Shown here in pieces: positions 34,401 to 42,856 of a DNA stretch of 50,268 nt (positions are counted from its first letter, which is position 1; the number at the start of each line of letters is the position of its first letter). The DNA is from Vallitalea longa (GTDB taxonomy: Bacteria > Bacillota > Clostridia > Lachnospirales > Vallitaleaceae): the NCBI RefSeq assembly GCF_027923465.1, contig NZ_BRLB01000028.1, forward strand, positions 1-50,268. The letters are read 5' to 3'. The notes under the pieces were generated by a model. The model was given only the letters and a program-made list of their open reading frames with translations. It did no database searches and was not told where the DNA came from. The position numbers and the translations under genes are program-made.

Positions 34401-35998
34401 AAGTTAGTGAAGCTATAGCTAAAGTACGTCATTCAACTCCCGGAATTGATTTAATCTCTCCACCACCACATCATGATATATATTCTATAGAGGATCTTGC
34501 TCAACTCATATATGACCTCAAGAATATTAATGAAGATGCTCGAATAAATGTAAAACTTGTTTCAGAAGTAGGAGTTGGAACAGTTGCAGCAGGTGTAGCA
34601 AAAGCTCATGCGGATGTAGTGCTAGTATCTGGACATGATGGTGGTACAGGAGCTTCTCCAGCTAGTTCCATCAAATACGCTGGTCTCCCTTGGGAATTAG
34701 GTTTAGCTGAAACTCAACAGACACTACTCATGAATGACCTTAGAAGTAGAATCGTGGTTCAGACAGATGGTCAATTGAAGACTGGTAGAGATGTTGCTAT
34801 AGCAGCTTTACTCGGTGCAGAAGAGTTCGGTTTCGCTACAGCTGCCTTAGTAGTCTGCGGATGTATAATGATGAGAAAATGTCAGAAGAATACATGTCCT
34901 GTAGGTGTAGCGACACAAGATCCAGAACTACGTAAGCATTTCAAAGGCAAACCTGAACACTTAATCAATTTCTTTACATTCTTAGCTACAGAGCTTAGAG
35001 AATACATGGCAGAAATGGGCTTTAGAACAATTGATGAAATGGTTGGACGTGTAGATATGTTAAAACCAAATGAATCAAGAATGAATTGGAAAGCTAAAAA
35101 CATAGATTTCAACTCTATACTATACAGACCAGAACTACCATCAAGAATTCAACCGAAACGTGTAAAAGAACAAGAACATGGCTTAGAAGATATTTTTGAT
35201 AGAACACTAATAGCCGATGCAACAGAAGCTATCAATAATAAAACAAAAGTAAACAAAGAATATCCTATTAGAAATATCAATAGAACTGTTGGTACAATGC
35301 TCGCAGGAAAAGTTGCTAAAAAATATGGAGATAATGGATTAGACAATGATACTATACACTACAAGTTTAATGGTTCTGCTGGTCAGAGTTTCGGTAGTTT
35401 CATTACTTCCGGTCTGACATTTGAGCTAGAAGGAGATGCCAATGACTATCTAGGAAAAGGTTTATCTGGCGGAAAAATAATTGTATATCCTAACAATAAG
35501 TCAAAATTCGATGCTGATAAAAATATTATCGTAGGAAACACATTGTTGTACGGAGCCACTGATGGCGAAGTATATATTAACGGTATTGCTGGAGAACGTT
35601 TTGCAGTAAGAAACTCAGGAGCTACAGCAGTTGTTGAAGGTGTAGGTGACCATGGCTGTGAATATATGACAGGTGGTATTGCATTAATCCTAGGTCCAAC
35701 AGGACGAAACTTCGGTGCTGGTATGAGTGGTGGTATAGCTTATGTTCTTGACGAAGCAGGTGATTTTGAAAAGAATAGATGTAATTACCAATTAGTAATT
35801 ACTGAAAACATACTAGACAGTGATGAAAAAAGAATCAAGAAACTACTAGAGAACCATATAAAATATACTAACAGTAAAAAAGCTCAAGAAGTAATTGATA
35901 ATTTCTCACAGTACAGAGATAAGTTTATTAGAGTCATTTCTCCAGCATTTAAAGAAATACTACTTGAGAAAAATCTTGAATTCAGGGGGTGTAAGTAA
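31466..35998 (+). CDS. gltB: Glutamate synthase, large (alpha) subunit
   Basis: This 1510-aa enzyme transfers the amide of glutamine to 2-oxoglutarate, giving two glutamates, with electrons from GltD. It has a short propeptide then the catalytic N-terminal cysteine C23 of the class-II glutaminase (KDNCGVGFVAHMKG). A central linker domain precedes the FMN-binding synthase domain (MSFGSLSKEVHETLA, KPGEGGHLPGHKV, HDGGTGASPASSIK). The 3Fe-4S cluster cysteines lie in CGCIMMRKCQKNTCPVG. The C-terminal GXGXG beta-helix contains SGGKIIVYP and GATDGEVYINGIAGERF. The true start is the ATG at 31466 with AAGGAGG upstream; a longer frame beginning at 31397 runs through the promoter. It overlaps gltD by one base. 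Confidence 0.97.
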   Translation: MNNSFGLPEKQGLYDPQFEKDNCGVGFVAHMKGNKSHTIIEQGLKVLVNLTHRGAVGSDPDSGDGAGILIQIPHKFLTKEMNELGFSLPEEGKYGVGMVFLPQEPNARYFCEGVFEKYLEKENLDLIGWRHVPVNERACGLTARGTRPMVHQIFIKKGDLSTTEFETKLFVVRKLVEKAIRKASHAYTEAFYICSLSSRTMIYKGQLLARQIPEFFPDLQDSDMISAIALVHQRYSTNTFPSWDRAQPFRFLAHNGEINTLRGNVNWMNAREGILKSDIIGEDVKKLFPIITPDGSDSMNLDNALELLVASGKSLTHAISMLIPEAWQEHSTMDENKKAYYEYHAKLMEPWDGPAGIAFTDGIKIGATLDRNGLRPARYLVTDDDLVVMASETGVLPFEAETIIRKGRLEPGKMFLIDTEQGKIISDEEIKKELSSKKSYKKWIDKNKLIIEDLPTPHDPQILSQDRIKRLQKIFGYTEEELKRVIAPMVDLGKEPISSMGNDTPLAVLSEKPQLLSNYFKQLFAQVTNPPIDPIREKLVMSLKQFLGYKGNILGELNEKKNINFIELDTPILDNANFEKIRHIHHKDFRAVKIPIIFPVSKEGKGLEEALDSLNERVISNINEGYNIIILSDRNIDKYNAPIPSLLATSSVHHHLIKQKLRTKVDIIVETGDARDVMHMALLIGYGATAINPYIAFDTIMHLVEDKLYVTEDISYDEAYSRYKKALGSGLLKILSKMGIGTLQSYHGAQIFEAVGIKSDVIDKYFPNTPSRIEGIGLDIIAKEVIIRHNAAFNSLRNPYKNLLEGGNLHWRKEAETHLFNPDTISKLQHSCRTGNYDLYKEYASHINNQSERLCTIRSMFDFSTMGAIPIDEVEPIENIVKRFATGAMSFGSLSKEVHETLALAMNKIGGKSNSGEGGEDPKRFVKDTDGNSRNSAIKQVASGRFGVTAEYLVNAEEIQIKMAQGAKPGEGGHLPGHKVSEAIAKVRHSTPGIDLISPPPHHDIYSIEDLAQLIYDLKNINEDARINVKLVSEVGVGTVAAGVAKAHADVVLVSGHDGGTGASPASSIKYAGLPWELGLAETQQTLLMNDLRSRIVVQTDGQLKTGRDVAIAALLGAEEFGFATAALVVCGCIMMRKCQKNTCPVGVATQDPELRKHFKGKPEHLINFFTFLATELREYMAEMGFRTIDEMVGRVDMLKPNESRMNWKAKNIDFNSILYRPELPSRIQPKRVKEQEHGLEDIFDRTLIADATEAINNKTKVNKEYPIRNINRTVGTMLAGKVAKKYGDNGLDNDTIHYKFNGSAGQSFGSFITSGLTFELEGDANDYLGKGLSGGKIIVYPNNKSKFDADKNIIVGNTLLYGATDGEVYINGIAGERFAVRNSGATAVVEGVGDHGCEYMTGGIALILGPTGRNFGAGMSGGIAYVLDEAGDFEKNRCNYQLVITENILDSDEKRIKKLLENHIKYTNSKKAQEVIDNFSQYRDKFIRVISPAFKEILLEKNLEFRGCK

Positions 35999-37461
35999 TG
36001 GGAAAAGCAACAGGTTTTAAAGAATTCGAAAGAAAAGTTGGTAATTATAAACCGGAACTAGAGAGAATCAACAATTTTGATGATATTTATTTACCATTAA
36101 ATAATGATGAAATTAAAGTACAAGCATCTAGATGTATGGATTGTGGAGTACCTTTTTGCAGCTATAACTGCCCTCTTGGCAATATTATTCCTGACTATAA
36201 TGATTTAGTCTATAATAATCAATGGGATAAAGCTCTAGAAGTTCTTCATACTACTAATAACTTTCCTGAATTCACAGGCAAAATATGTCCAGCTCTATGC
36301 GAATCAGGTTGTGTTCTTGGTATCCATCAAAAACCTATAACCTGCAAGCAAATAGAACTAGCTATTATTGAAAAAGGTTGGGAAAAAGGAATAGTAAAAC
36401 CACAGCCCCCTGCTGTAAATACAGGTAAAAAAATAGCTATTGTAGGCTCAGGTCCATCTGGTCTTGCAGCAGCTCAGCAATTAGCAAGAGTAGGTCATAC
36501 CGTTACGGTATTTGAACGTGCAGATGCCATAGGCGGATGCCTCAGATATGGTATACCTGATTATAAACTTCCACAATTATATATTGACCGTCGTGTTAAT
36601 CAAATGGAAGAAGAAGGTGTCTTTTTCAAGACTAACACTAATGTAGGTAAAGACATCAGTGTAGAAGAATTAAAAAACAAATTTGATGTTATATGTTTGA
36701 CTGGAGGTTCAACAACACCTAGAGATCTCGAGGTATCAGGAAGAAATCTTTCAGGTATTCATTTTGCAATGGAATTCTTACCACAAGCTAATAAAAGAAG
36801 TGTTGGAAAAGATGTTGCAGAGAATGAATCCATTACTGCTAAAGATAAAAAAGTAATTGTTATCGGTGGTGGTGATACTGGTTCCGATTGTGTTGGTACA
36901 TCAATAAGACAAGGTGCTACTGATGTTATGCAACTAGAATTACTTGATGCTCCTCCTGCATCAAGAAGCAAAAATCAACCATGGCCAGTATATCCGATGA
37001 TTCTTAGAACTTCAACTTCTCACAAGGAAGCGATGGCAAAATTCAGTAAAGATATAAGAAACTATAGTATCGCAACTAAATCGTTTGAAGGCAAAGATGG
37101 AAAAGTTACAAAAATAAACTGTATTAAACTTTCATGGACTACAGATGAGAACGGTAGAAAATCCATGCAGGAAATCCCAGGAAGCGAATTCCAACTTGAT
37201 GCCGACTTAGTACTTTTTGCAATGGGATTCTTACATCCCGAACATAAAGGTATGCTAGATGATTTTGGCGTTAATTACGATGGACGTGGTAACGTGTTAG
37301 CTGATAGTAATTGTATGACTAACATAGAAAGCGTGTTTGCCGCTGGAGATATGAGACGAGGTCAATCATTAGTCGTTCATGCCATAGCAGAAGGCAGAAA
37401 ACTTGCCAAATCAGTTGATGAATATCTAATGGGAACAACATATCTTAGAAGTTCTTTATAA
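35998..37461 (+). CDS. gltD: Glutamate synthase, small (beta) subunit
   Basis: This 487-aa NADPH-oxidising flavoprotein feeds electrons to GltB. The N-terminal double 4Fe-4S region has CMDCGVPFCSYNCPLGN and CPALCESGCVLG. The FAD motif is VGSGPSGLAAAQQLARVG (about 149-166). The NADPH motif is IGGGDTGSDCVGTSIRQGA (about 291-309), and the C-terminal FAD segment is SVFAAGDMRRGQSLVV. The ATG shares a base with the gltB stop (TAATG), so translation is coupled. A strong terminator follows. Confidence 0.97.
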   Translation: MGKATGFKEFERKVGNYKPELERINNFDDIYLPLNNDEIKVQASRCMDCGVPFCSYNCPLGNIIPDYNDLVYNNQWDKALEVLHTTNNFPEFTGKICPALCESGCVLGIHQKPITCKQIELAIIEKGWEKGIVKPQPPAVNTGKKIAIVGSGPSGLAAAQQLARVGHTVTVFERADAIGGCLRYGIPDYKLPQLYIDRRVNQMEEEGVFFKTNTNVGKDISVEELKNKFDVICLTGGSTTPRDLEVSGRNLSGIHFAMEFLPQANKRSVGKDVAENESITAKDKKVIVIGGGDTGSDCVGTSIRQGATDVMQLELLDAPPASRSKNQPWPVYPMILRTSTSHKEAMAKFSKDIRNYSIATKSFEGKDGKVTKINCIKLSWTTDENGRKSMQEIPGSEFQLDADLVLFAMGFLHPEHKGMLDDFGVNYDGRGNVLADSNCMTNIESVFAAGDMRRGQSLVVHAIAEGRKLAKSVDEYLMGTTYLRSSL

Positions 37462-37464
37462 CAT

Positions 37465-37513
37465 AAAATATTACCATACTTTTGTATTTAATAAAAAAGT
37501 ATGGTAATATTTT
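37465..37513 (+). terminator. gltBD terminator
   Basis: Perfect 18-base arms (37465-37482 and 37496-37513) around a 13-base loop, with terminal T-run. A further half-copy, AATATTACCATAC, reappears near 37529-37541, so alternative pairing is possible. Confidence 0.88.
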
Positions 37514-37660
37514 CGTAATAATAAGGTAAATATTACCATACTAGATAATTAAATATAAAGAAATATTAATTTCATAGTAAAATTATACTGAAATGTTAAC
37601 ATAAAATTATATAAAACTATATTTTTTGAATAAAAATATTAATTCTTTTTAAAATAAAAT

Positions 37661-37689
37661 TTGACATTTCTCGCTGTATATGATAGTCT
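37661..37689 (+). promoter_or_regulatory. Cold-shock gene promoter
   Basis: Perfect -35 TTGACA (37661-37666), 17 bases, TAGTCT (37684-37689). Start would be near 37696, giving a leader of about 40 bases, shorter than the long thermosensitive leader of E. coli cspA. Confidence 0.6.
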
Positions 37690-37735
37690 ATATTAGTAAA
37701 GAATTACAAATAATTTTATTTCGGAGGATGTTTTA

Positions 37736-37936
37736 ATGAAAACTGGTATCGTAAAATGGTTTAACAGCGAAAAAGGATTTGGATTCATTTGTGTTGAAGG
37801 CGAAGATGATGTATTTGTACATTTTTCTGCAATTCAAGGTGATGGATTTAAAACTCTAGAAGAAGGCCAAAAAGTTGAATTCGAAGTTGTCGAAGGCGCT
37901 AGAGGACCTCAAGCAGAGAATGTAGTTAAGCTATAA
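37736..37936 (+). CDS. Cold-shock protein (CspA family)
   Basis: This 66-aa single OB-fold nucleic-acid chaperone binds single-stranded RNA and DNA and melts secondary structure. RNP1 KGFGFI (about 14-19) and RNP2 VFVHFSAI (about 27-34) are both intact. CGGAGGATG serves as the ribosome-binding region. It is monocistronic with its own promoter and terminator. Confidence 0.95.
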   Translation: MKTGIVKWFNSEKGFGFICVEGEDDVFVHFSAIQGDGFKTLEEGQKVEFEVVEGARGPQAENVVKL

Positions 37937-37950
37937 TAAATGAACTATTT

Positions 37951-37981
37951 AAAAAGAAGGTAATAATTACCTTCTTTTTTT
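37951..37981 (+). terminator. Cold-shock gene terminator
   Basis: AAAAAGAAGGTAAT/ATTACCTTCTTTTT forms a nearly loopless strong hairpin with a T-run, directly after the gene. The A-run on its left could let it serve the converging flavoprotein operon too. Confidence 0.88.
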
Positions 37982-38011
37982 ATTTGCAAAAACAAGAATC
38001 ATATATAATCA

Positions 38012-38371
38012 TTATAGCTTCTTTACACTCCTAGAAGCTATAATATCTACACCAGTACTACAAATATTATGGAAAATAATATTGCCTCTGCTGATAGGTG
38101 CTTTCACAGTAACTTTATACAACTCATTAACACATTCAAACATTTTATTTTTAGGTATTTCATCACTACTAATTACAGCTAATCTTTTTAGATGGCTACC
38201 TTCGATTCTAACTGTAGTAGTTAGCATCCTCTTGGGATTAGTAAATTCATTCTCACCAAATACCTTACCTCTTTTGCAAGTATTTCCTTCTACTACTATT
38301 TTATCTCCATCATTATATACAGTTAAGTGACAACTCATAGGACAAACAATACAAGTAAATTCTTTTTTCAT
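38012..38371 (-). CDS. DUF1667 Fe-S protein, third gene of the GlpA/B-like operon
   Basis: This 119-aa protein matches the DUF1667 family. The N-terminal CIVCPMSC (C7, C10, C14) with C32 (GNTCKRG) resembles the 4Fe-4S-binding start of molybdopterin oxidoreductases, though no cofactor domain follows. In many Clostridia this small protein is encoded after the two flavoproteins seen here and probably forms part of their complex, perhaps as an electron carrier. The exact function is not established. It begins 3 bases after the upstream stop. Confidence 0.85.
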   Translation of the reverse strand: MKKEFTCIVCPMSCHLTVYNDGDKIVVEGNTCKRGKVFGENEFTNPKRMLTTTVRIEGSHLKRLAVISSDEIPKNKMFECVNELYKVTVKAPISRGNIIFHNICSTGVDIIASRSVKKL

Positions 38372-38374
38372 TTT

Positions 38375-39637
38375 CTACCCCACCTTTACACTAATTGTTA
38401 ATTCATTATTACTTGATTTCAATTCTTCGGATTTTATATTTTCAACAATCATTTCTGGTGGTAGTACAACTACATGTTTCTTATCCAAACAAATTTTCCC
38501 ATCAATTTCACCTATAACTTTTACTTTCTTCTCTTTTTGCTTAACTCTGAAATAAATAGGTAAATGTTCTTCTAGATTATCCGATCTTATTATCTGTGGT
38601 ACAACAAAATTAACATTATCTCCTGGTACGATTGATTGATATCTATCCTCCAGATTCAGCTTTCCATCTAAGTATTTTGCTGCGCCTCTACCTGCTATTT
38701 CACCTGTTAATGATACATAATCTACCAGATCAAAAACTGTCACTACATTACCTGCTGCAAAAACTCCTTCTACAGAAGTCATAAAACTCTCGTCTACGAC
38801 TGGACCCTTAGTACGTGGATCGATTTTGACTTCCAATTTCCTTGATAACTCATTTTCAGGAATCAATCCTACAGCTAGCACTAATAAGTCACAATCTATA
38901 TATCTTTCAGTACTTTTTATAGGTCTTCTTTTTTCATCTACTTCCGCTACAGTTACACCTTCAATTTTCTTATCACCGTGTATTCTTACTACAGTTGTTG
39001 ATAGATGCATCGGTATATCATAATCATTTAAACACTGGCATATATTTCTTGTAAGCCCTCCAGGTGAACTCATCAATTCATAGACTCCTTCAACTTCTAT
39101 ACCCTCAAGAGTCATTCTTCTTGCCATAATTAAACCGATATCTCCTGAACCAAGAATAACTGCTTTTTTACATGGAAGATAACCTTCCATATTAATATAC
39201 CTTTGTACTGTTCCTGCTGTAAGTACTCCACTTGGTCTTGTTCCCCATATAAATACTTGCGAACGTGTTCTTTCTCTGCAACCCATTGCTAAAATGATTG
39301 CACCACATTCAATTTGCATCATACCTTCATTTTCATTCATTGCATATATCATCTTGTCTTTAGTGATTTCTAATACTATAGTCTTTAATTTTACATCTAT
39401 ATCTTCGTAATCTATTTCTTCAATAAAGTTTTCTGCATATTCACAACCGGATAATCTTTTCCCGAATCTATGTAATCCGAATCCATCGTGTATACACTGT
39501 TGTAATATTCCTCCTAATTCTACATCTCTTTCAATTATAAGAACATTATCCACGCCTTGTCTTTTCGCTTCTATTGCAGCGGCTAACCCTGCTGGACCTC
39601 CACCAATAACAGCTACATCAGTTTTAATTCGTTTCAC
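38375..39637 (-). CDS. FAD/NAD(P)-dependent pyridine nucleotide-disulphide-type oxidoreductase
   Basis: This 420-aa flavoprotein has FAD motif VIGGGPAGLAAAIEAKRQG near the N-terminus and NAD(P) motif ILGSGDIGLIMARRM in the middle. VEGVFAAGNVV is the third FAD contact. The segment GGILQQCIHDGFGLHRFG is typical of the group linked to anaerobic glycerol-3-phosphate dehydrogenase-like proteins. The start is GTG at 39637, with GGGAGG 7 bases upstream; a TTG five codons earlier overlaps that site. It is 15 bases downstream of the BON-flavoprotein gene. It probably passes electrons between that subunit and NAD(P) or another acceptor. Confidence 0.85.
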   Translation of the reverse strand: MKRIKTDVAVIGGGPAGLAAAIEAKRQGVDNVLIIERDVELGGILQQCIHDGFGLHRFGKRLSGCEYAENFIEEIDYEDIDVKLKTIVLEITKDKMIYAMNENEGMMQIECGAIILAMGCRERTRSQVFIWGTRPSGVLTAGTVQRYINMEGYLPCKKAVILGSGDIGLIMARRMTLEGIEVEGVYELMSSPGGLTRNICQCLNDYDIPMHLSTTVVRIHGDKKIEGVTVAEVDEKRRPIKSTERYIDCDLLVLAVGLIPENELSRKLEVKIDPRTKGPVVDESFMTSVEGVFAAGNVVTVFDLVDYVSLTGEIAGRGAAKYLDGKLNLEDRYQSIVPGDNVNFVVPQIIRSDNLEEHLPIYFRVKQKEKKVKVIGEIDGKICLDKKHVVVLPPEMIVENIKSEELKSSNNELTISVKVG

Positions 39638-39652
39638 TTCAATCCCTCCCAA

Positions 39653-41401
39653 CTATTCTCTGCTATTTTTCTTGAGCACATAAGAATCAGAACCTTTTTG
39701 AGTTATTTTCGTAGGATCTTTATCTAACTCTCTAGCGAGTATTTCAAGTACCCTTGGTCCGCAAAAACCACCTTGACATCTTCCCATACCAGCTCTTGTT
39801 CTTCGTTTTACAGCATCAATAGTCGTTGCTGGAATTTCGGAATGTATTGCATCTAATATTTCTCCTTCAGTAATCAATTCACATCTGCAGATTATATTCC
39901 CATACTTAGGATTTTCCTTAATTAATTTATCTTGTTCTTCATGAGAAAGATTTCTGAATTTCACTTTTGGTTTTCTTATAGGATTAAAGCTTTTGTTTAC
40001 TGGCATATTTCCCATATCTTCTTTAATTATGCCTTGAACCATTTCTGCTATAGCTGGAGCTGATGCCAAACCTGGCGATTGTATTCCTGCAACATTTATG
40101 AAACCTCTAACTTTCTTTGACATCCCTATTATAAAATCTTCTTTATAATCTGCTGCTCTTATACCTGCAAAAAAAGTTATTACTTCAGATTTTTTGATTT
40201 CATCGGTAACTCTTGCCCCTAATTTCAATATATAATCCATGTCCTCAGCTTCAACCGATTTATCTTCTTTTGATGGTATCTCAGTAGCTGTTGGACCCCA
40301 GAGCAGATTACCTTCTGGTGTCACACATGCTCCTCCACCTTTTGAATTAGTTTTTTTACTTCTACCGCTCCTAGTTCCTGCTGGTCGATTAAAATAACCT
40401 TTTCTATTCTTATCAAATATTGCTATAGCACCTCTTCTTGGATGTATCGTAAAAAATCTGTCTCCAGCCATTTCTGCAATATTGTCAGCATATACACCTG
40501 CGCAATTGATGACATATTTACTTTCAATAATGCATTTGTTAGTTATAACACCATTCGTTTGTCCATTATCTGATAGAATATCAAGTACTTCTGTATTAAG
40601 CATAAATGATACACCATTTTGAACTGCATTTTCAGCTAGCGCTATACATACTTCATAAGGTTCAACTAATCCCATTGTGGACATTAAAAATCCTCCTATA
40701 GGTTCACCTTTTAGGTTTGGTTCCAATTCACGAACTTCTTCACTATTTAACCATTTAAGGCCCGGCACCTTCATAAATTGCCTTGCCGGCTTAATCAAAT
40801 TCCCTAGCTTAGATTTTTTTAGGAACTTCAACCCTAACATTTTTCTCCATTCGCTCTTATCGTAAACGACATTCAATGATCCCGATCTAACCAAATCAAA
40901 ATTAAGATCTTCCGAGAGCTTGGTATATAATTCATTTCCCCTTAGATTAAGCTTTGCTTTTAGTGTTCCAGGTTTAGCTAAAACTCCAGGATGAATGTTA
41001 CCATTGTTAGCTTTCGTAGATTCTTCAGCTATATCACTGTTTTTTTCTACAACAATTGTTTTTAGATTATATTTAGACAGTTCTCTAGCTATCGCACAAC
41101 CACTTATACCAGCACCAATAATTACAATATCACATTTTTTACGATTACCTTCTTGTCGAACCCTCTTTATCTTCTGGCTATTATCTTTTTTCGGTATAGT
41201 TATACCCCTTGCTCTTATATCATTAACAACATTTACAACTCCTTTTACCTTTGCAACGATATGACCAATGTCTACAACATGTTGCCAATTATCAACTTCA
41301 CCAGTAAGAGTAACAATTTTATCAGATGAGATTTCTATGCCTATTTCATAACAAGACAATTCTTTTTCTTTTTTTATGGCTTTAATAATCTTATCTTTCA
41401 T
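39653..41401 (-). CDS. GlpA-like FAD oxidoreductase with N-terminal BON domain and C-terminal BFD Fe-S domain
   Basis: This 582-aa protein fuses three modules. A BON domain covers about residues 1-70 (IVTLTGEVDNWQHVVDIGHI, VKGVVNVVNDI). The DAO-family FAD domain covers about 92-430 (VIIGAGISGCAIARELSKY; NNGNIHPG). A BFD-like 2Fe-2S domain near the C-terminus has CRCE and CQGGFCG. The catalytic part resembles anaerobic glycerol-3-phosphate dehydrogenase subunit A, so oxidation of glycerol-3-phosphate or a similar hydroxy-acid is likely but unproven. BON domains are usually exported or membrane-associated; here no signal peptide is seen. ATG at 41401 follows GAGAGGT. First gene of a three-gene operon. 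Confidence 0.86.
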   Translation of the reverse strand: MKDKIIKAIKKEKELSCYEIGIEISSDKIVTLTGEVDNWQHVVDIGHIVAKVKGVVNVVNDIRARGITIPKKDNSQKIKRVRQEGNRKKCDIVIIGAGISGCAIARELSKYNLKTIVVEKNSDIAEESTKANNGNIHPGVLAKPGTLKAKLNLRGNELYTKLSEDLNFDLVRSGSLNVVYDKSEWRKMLGLKFLKKSKLGNLIKPARQFMKVPGLKWLNSEEVRELEPNLKGEPIGGFLMSTMGLVEPYEVCIALAENAVQNGVSFMLNTEVLDILSDNGQTNGVITNKCIIESKYVINCAGVYADNIAEMAGDRFFTIHPRRGAIAIFDKNRKGYFNRPAGTRSGRSKKTNSKGGGACVTPEGNLLWGPTATEIPSKEDKSVEAEDMDYILKLGARVTDEIKKSEVITFFAGIRAADYKEDFIIGMSKKVRGFINVAGIQSPGLASAPAIAEMVQGIIKEDMGNMPVNKSFNPIRKPKVKFRNLSHEEQDKLIKENPKYGNIICRCELITEGEILDAIHSEIPATTIDAVKRRTRAGMGRCQGGFCGPRVLEILARELDKDPTKITQKGSDSYVLKKNSRE

Positions 41402-41470
41402 GACTGACCTCTCTCCATTCATTTAGAAACTTTATGTAAGACTATATTTTAAGCAACATTCTCAGCCGGA

Positions 41471-41512
41471 CGTCTATACGTCTATACTAACTTTTATTTT
41501 GTGATTTGTCAA
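41471..41512 (-). promoter_or_regulatory. Promoter of the BON-flavoprotein operon with tandem repeat
   Basis: On the minus strand TTGACA (41512-41507), 17 bases, TAGTAT (41489-41484). Overlapping the -10 is a perfect 8-bp tandem repeat CGTCTATA CGTCTATA (41471-41486, plus strand), a possible regulator site. The leader would be about 75 bases. Confidence 0.5.
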
Positions 41513-41628
41513 GATTTCTATTTATAAAAAATATTGATTAGCTCTCTATAACTGTTTAATATATCTTAATTCATTAATATTATAGTATTGTTGTCTTTGT
41601 CACTATAAAATCGTTATAAATCAAGAAC

Positions 41629-41660
41629 AAAAAAACAAGATAAATATTACCTTGTTTTTT
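41629..41660 (-). terminator. Terminator after the flavodoxin-like pair
   Basis: AAAAAACAAG (41630-41639) pairs with CTTGTTTTTT (41651-41660). On the minus strand this is a stem followed by a T-run, 33 bases after the stop of the 41693-42343 gene. Confidence 0.75.
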
Positions 41661-41692
41661 CATAATCATTTATTTAATTTAGACCAACTTTC

Positions 41693-42343
41693 CTATTTTA
41701 ATAAAAAAGGTCTATCTAGACGTTTTTCAAATGCATCATTACGTTTTAATACTTTATGCCAACCTATATTATTTATTCCTATATCACATAAGAACTGATA
41801 TATAGTTATTTGTAGTTTTGACATTCGATAAGGCTTTCCTAATTGTGCAGTGATTTCTTTATCAAATGTATGAGTATTTTCATATATCCTTCCCAGTTCA
41901 TTGAATCTCCTTAATACTTTCCTGAACATTTTGGGAAACATATATATACCTGCTGCTTCTCCCTTAGAAACAGTTCCCAAATAATTATAATTTAGGCGTT
42001 TTGTTAAAGATTCAAAATACCTTTCTACATATTTTTCTTGTTTCGTTTCTATAAATCCTGCTTGGATAATAAAACCAAGTGATCTACCCTTAACTTCTGA
42101 TGGATTTAGATATTCAATAAATTTCATTAAGCTGCCTGGCATGGCATGAATATATAGAGGCATGATGATTATTATATTGTCAAAGTTATCCACATATTGT
42201 GCTAATTCCATTAAATTAGAATTACTGATACATTTTATTTCACATGGTGTTTTCATATTACTCACAAATTCTCTACATATTATTCTTGTATTACTTTTTT
42301 GCGAATTACCTTTTGGAGAACCATTTATTATAATAGTTTTCAT
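41693..42343 (-). CDS. Flavodoxin-fold NAD(P)H-dependent oxidoreductase
   Basis: This 216-aa protein begins with a clear flavodoxin/FMN-reductase phosphate loop, IIINGSPKGNSQKSNT (about 4-19). It continues IIIIMPLYIHAMPGSLMKFIEYL, the usual FMN isoalloxazine-side loop. It lacks the CxxC cluster of the partner gene. The ATG at 42343 is one base from the upstream stop codon and the Shine-Dalgarno GGAGGG lies inside the upstream gene, so the two are tightly coupled. Function beyond flavin-dependent reduction is not predictable. Confidence 0.82.
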   Translation of the reverse strand: MKTIIINGSPKGNSQKSNTRIICREFVSNMKTPCEIKCISNSNLMELAQYVDNFDNIIIIMPLYIHAMPGSLMKFIEYLNPSEVKGRSLGFIIQAGFIETKQEKYVERYFESLTKRLNYNYLGTVSKGEAAGIYMFPKMFRKVLRRFNELGRIYENTHTFDKEITAQLGKPYRMSKLQITIYQFLCDIGINNIGWHKVLKRNDAFEKRLDRPFLLK

Positions 42344-42344
42344 T

Positions 42345-42824
42345 CTACAGTCCCTCCACATCAACAAAATCCTTAACAGGTTTAACTACAATGACTTTTG
42401 AATAGAATTGATAGAACACCCGCTTTATATAATCTACAAATATTTGACATTCTTGCTCTGTACTAAAATAACCATCGTAATAAAACTCTATATCAGGGTA
42501 TTTCTCATATCTTTTCACGTGCATAGACTCTCCTGTTTTGTATGTAGTATATGGAAGATATAGAGGTATCATACGATCAAAAAGACTTTTCAAATTGGCT
42601 GATACAAATCCTTTAGTTACTTTAGCAAGATAGATCGCTCTATCAGCTGTTATATATTCATGATAGAATTCATTCAGATCTTCATATATACATCTTCCGG
42701 GATTTTTCCACCAACAAGTCCAGCAACCAACACATGGGGTTACTTGAATTTTTGATAGATCAAATGTATATGTTTCCTCAGGAATAGATATTTCTTTACA
42801 TTCATTAATTACTATAGTTTTCAT
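42345..42824 (-). CDS. Flavodoxin-family Cys-rich protein, atypical N-terminus
   Basis: This 159-aa protein keeps the PCVGCWTCWWKNPGRCIYED motif of iron-sulphur-flavoprotein-like NADPH-dependent FMN reductases. The normal GSPR-type phosphate loop is replaced by MKTIVINECKEISIPEE and the first helix is missing. It therefore may not bind FMN by itself. Directly coupled to the next gene, which has the loop but not the cysteines, so a heterodimer is possible (inference). GGAGGAAAG precedes the ATG. Expression is likely controlled by the adjacent MerR regulator. Confidence 0.75.
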   Translation of the reverse strand: MKTIVINECKEISIPEETYTFDLSKIQVTPCVGCWTCWWKNPGRCIYEDLNEFYHEYITADRAIYLAKVTKGFVSANLKSLFDRMIPLYLPYTTYKTGESMHVKRYEKYPDIEFYYDGYFSTEQECQIFVDYIKRVFYQFYSKVIVVKPVKDFVDVEGL

Positions 42825-42856
42825 TTCCTACTTTCCTCCTCAACTAAATTAATTCA

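Noticed and set aside
31466-35998. Several reverse-strand open frames inside gltB and gltD
   Set aside because: They lie opposite a strongly conserved enzyme, lack ribosome-binding sites and show no recognisable domains; they are shadows.
37524-37545. Second half-copy of the gltBD terminator arm as a separate repeat element
   Set aside because: Only one arm is repeated; it is better explained as part of, or a remnant next to, the terminator.
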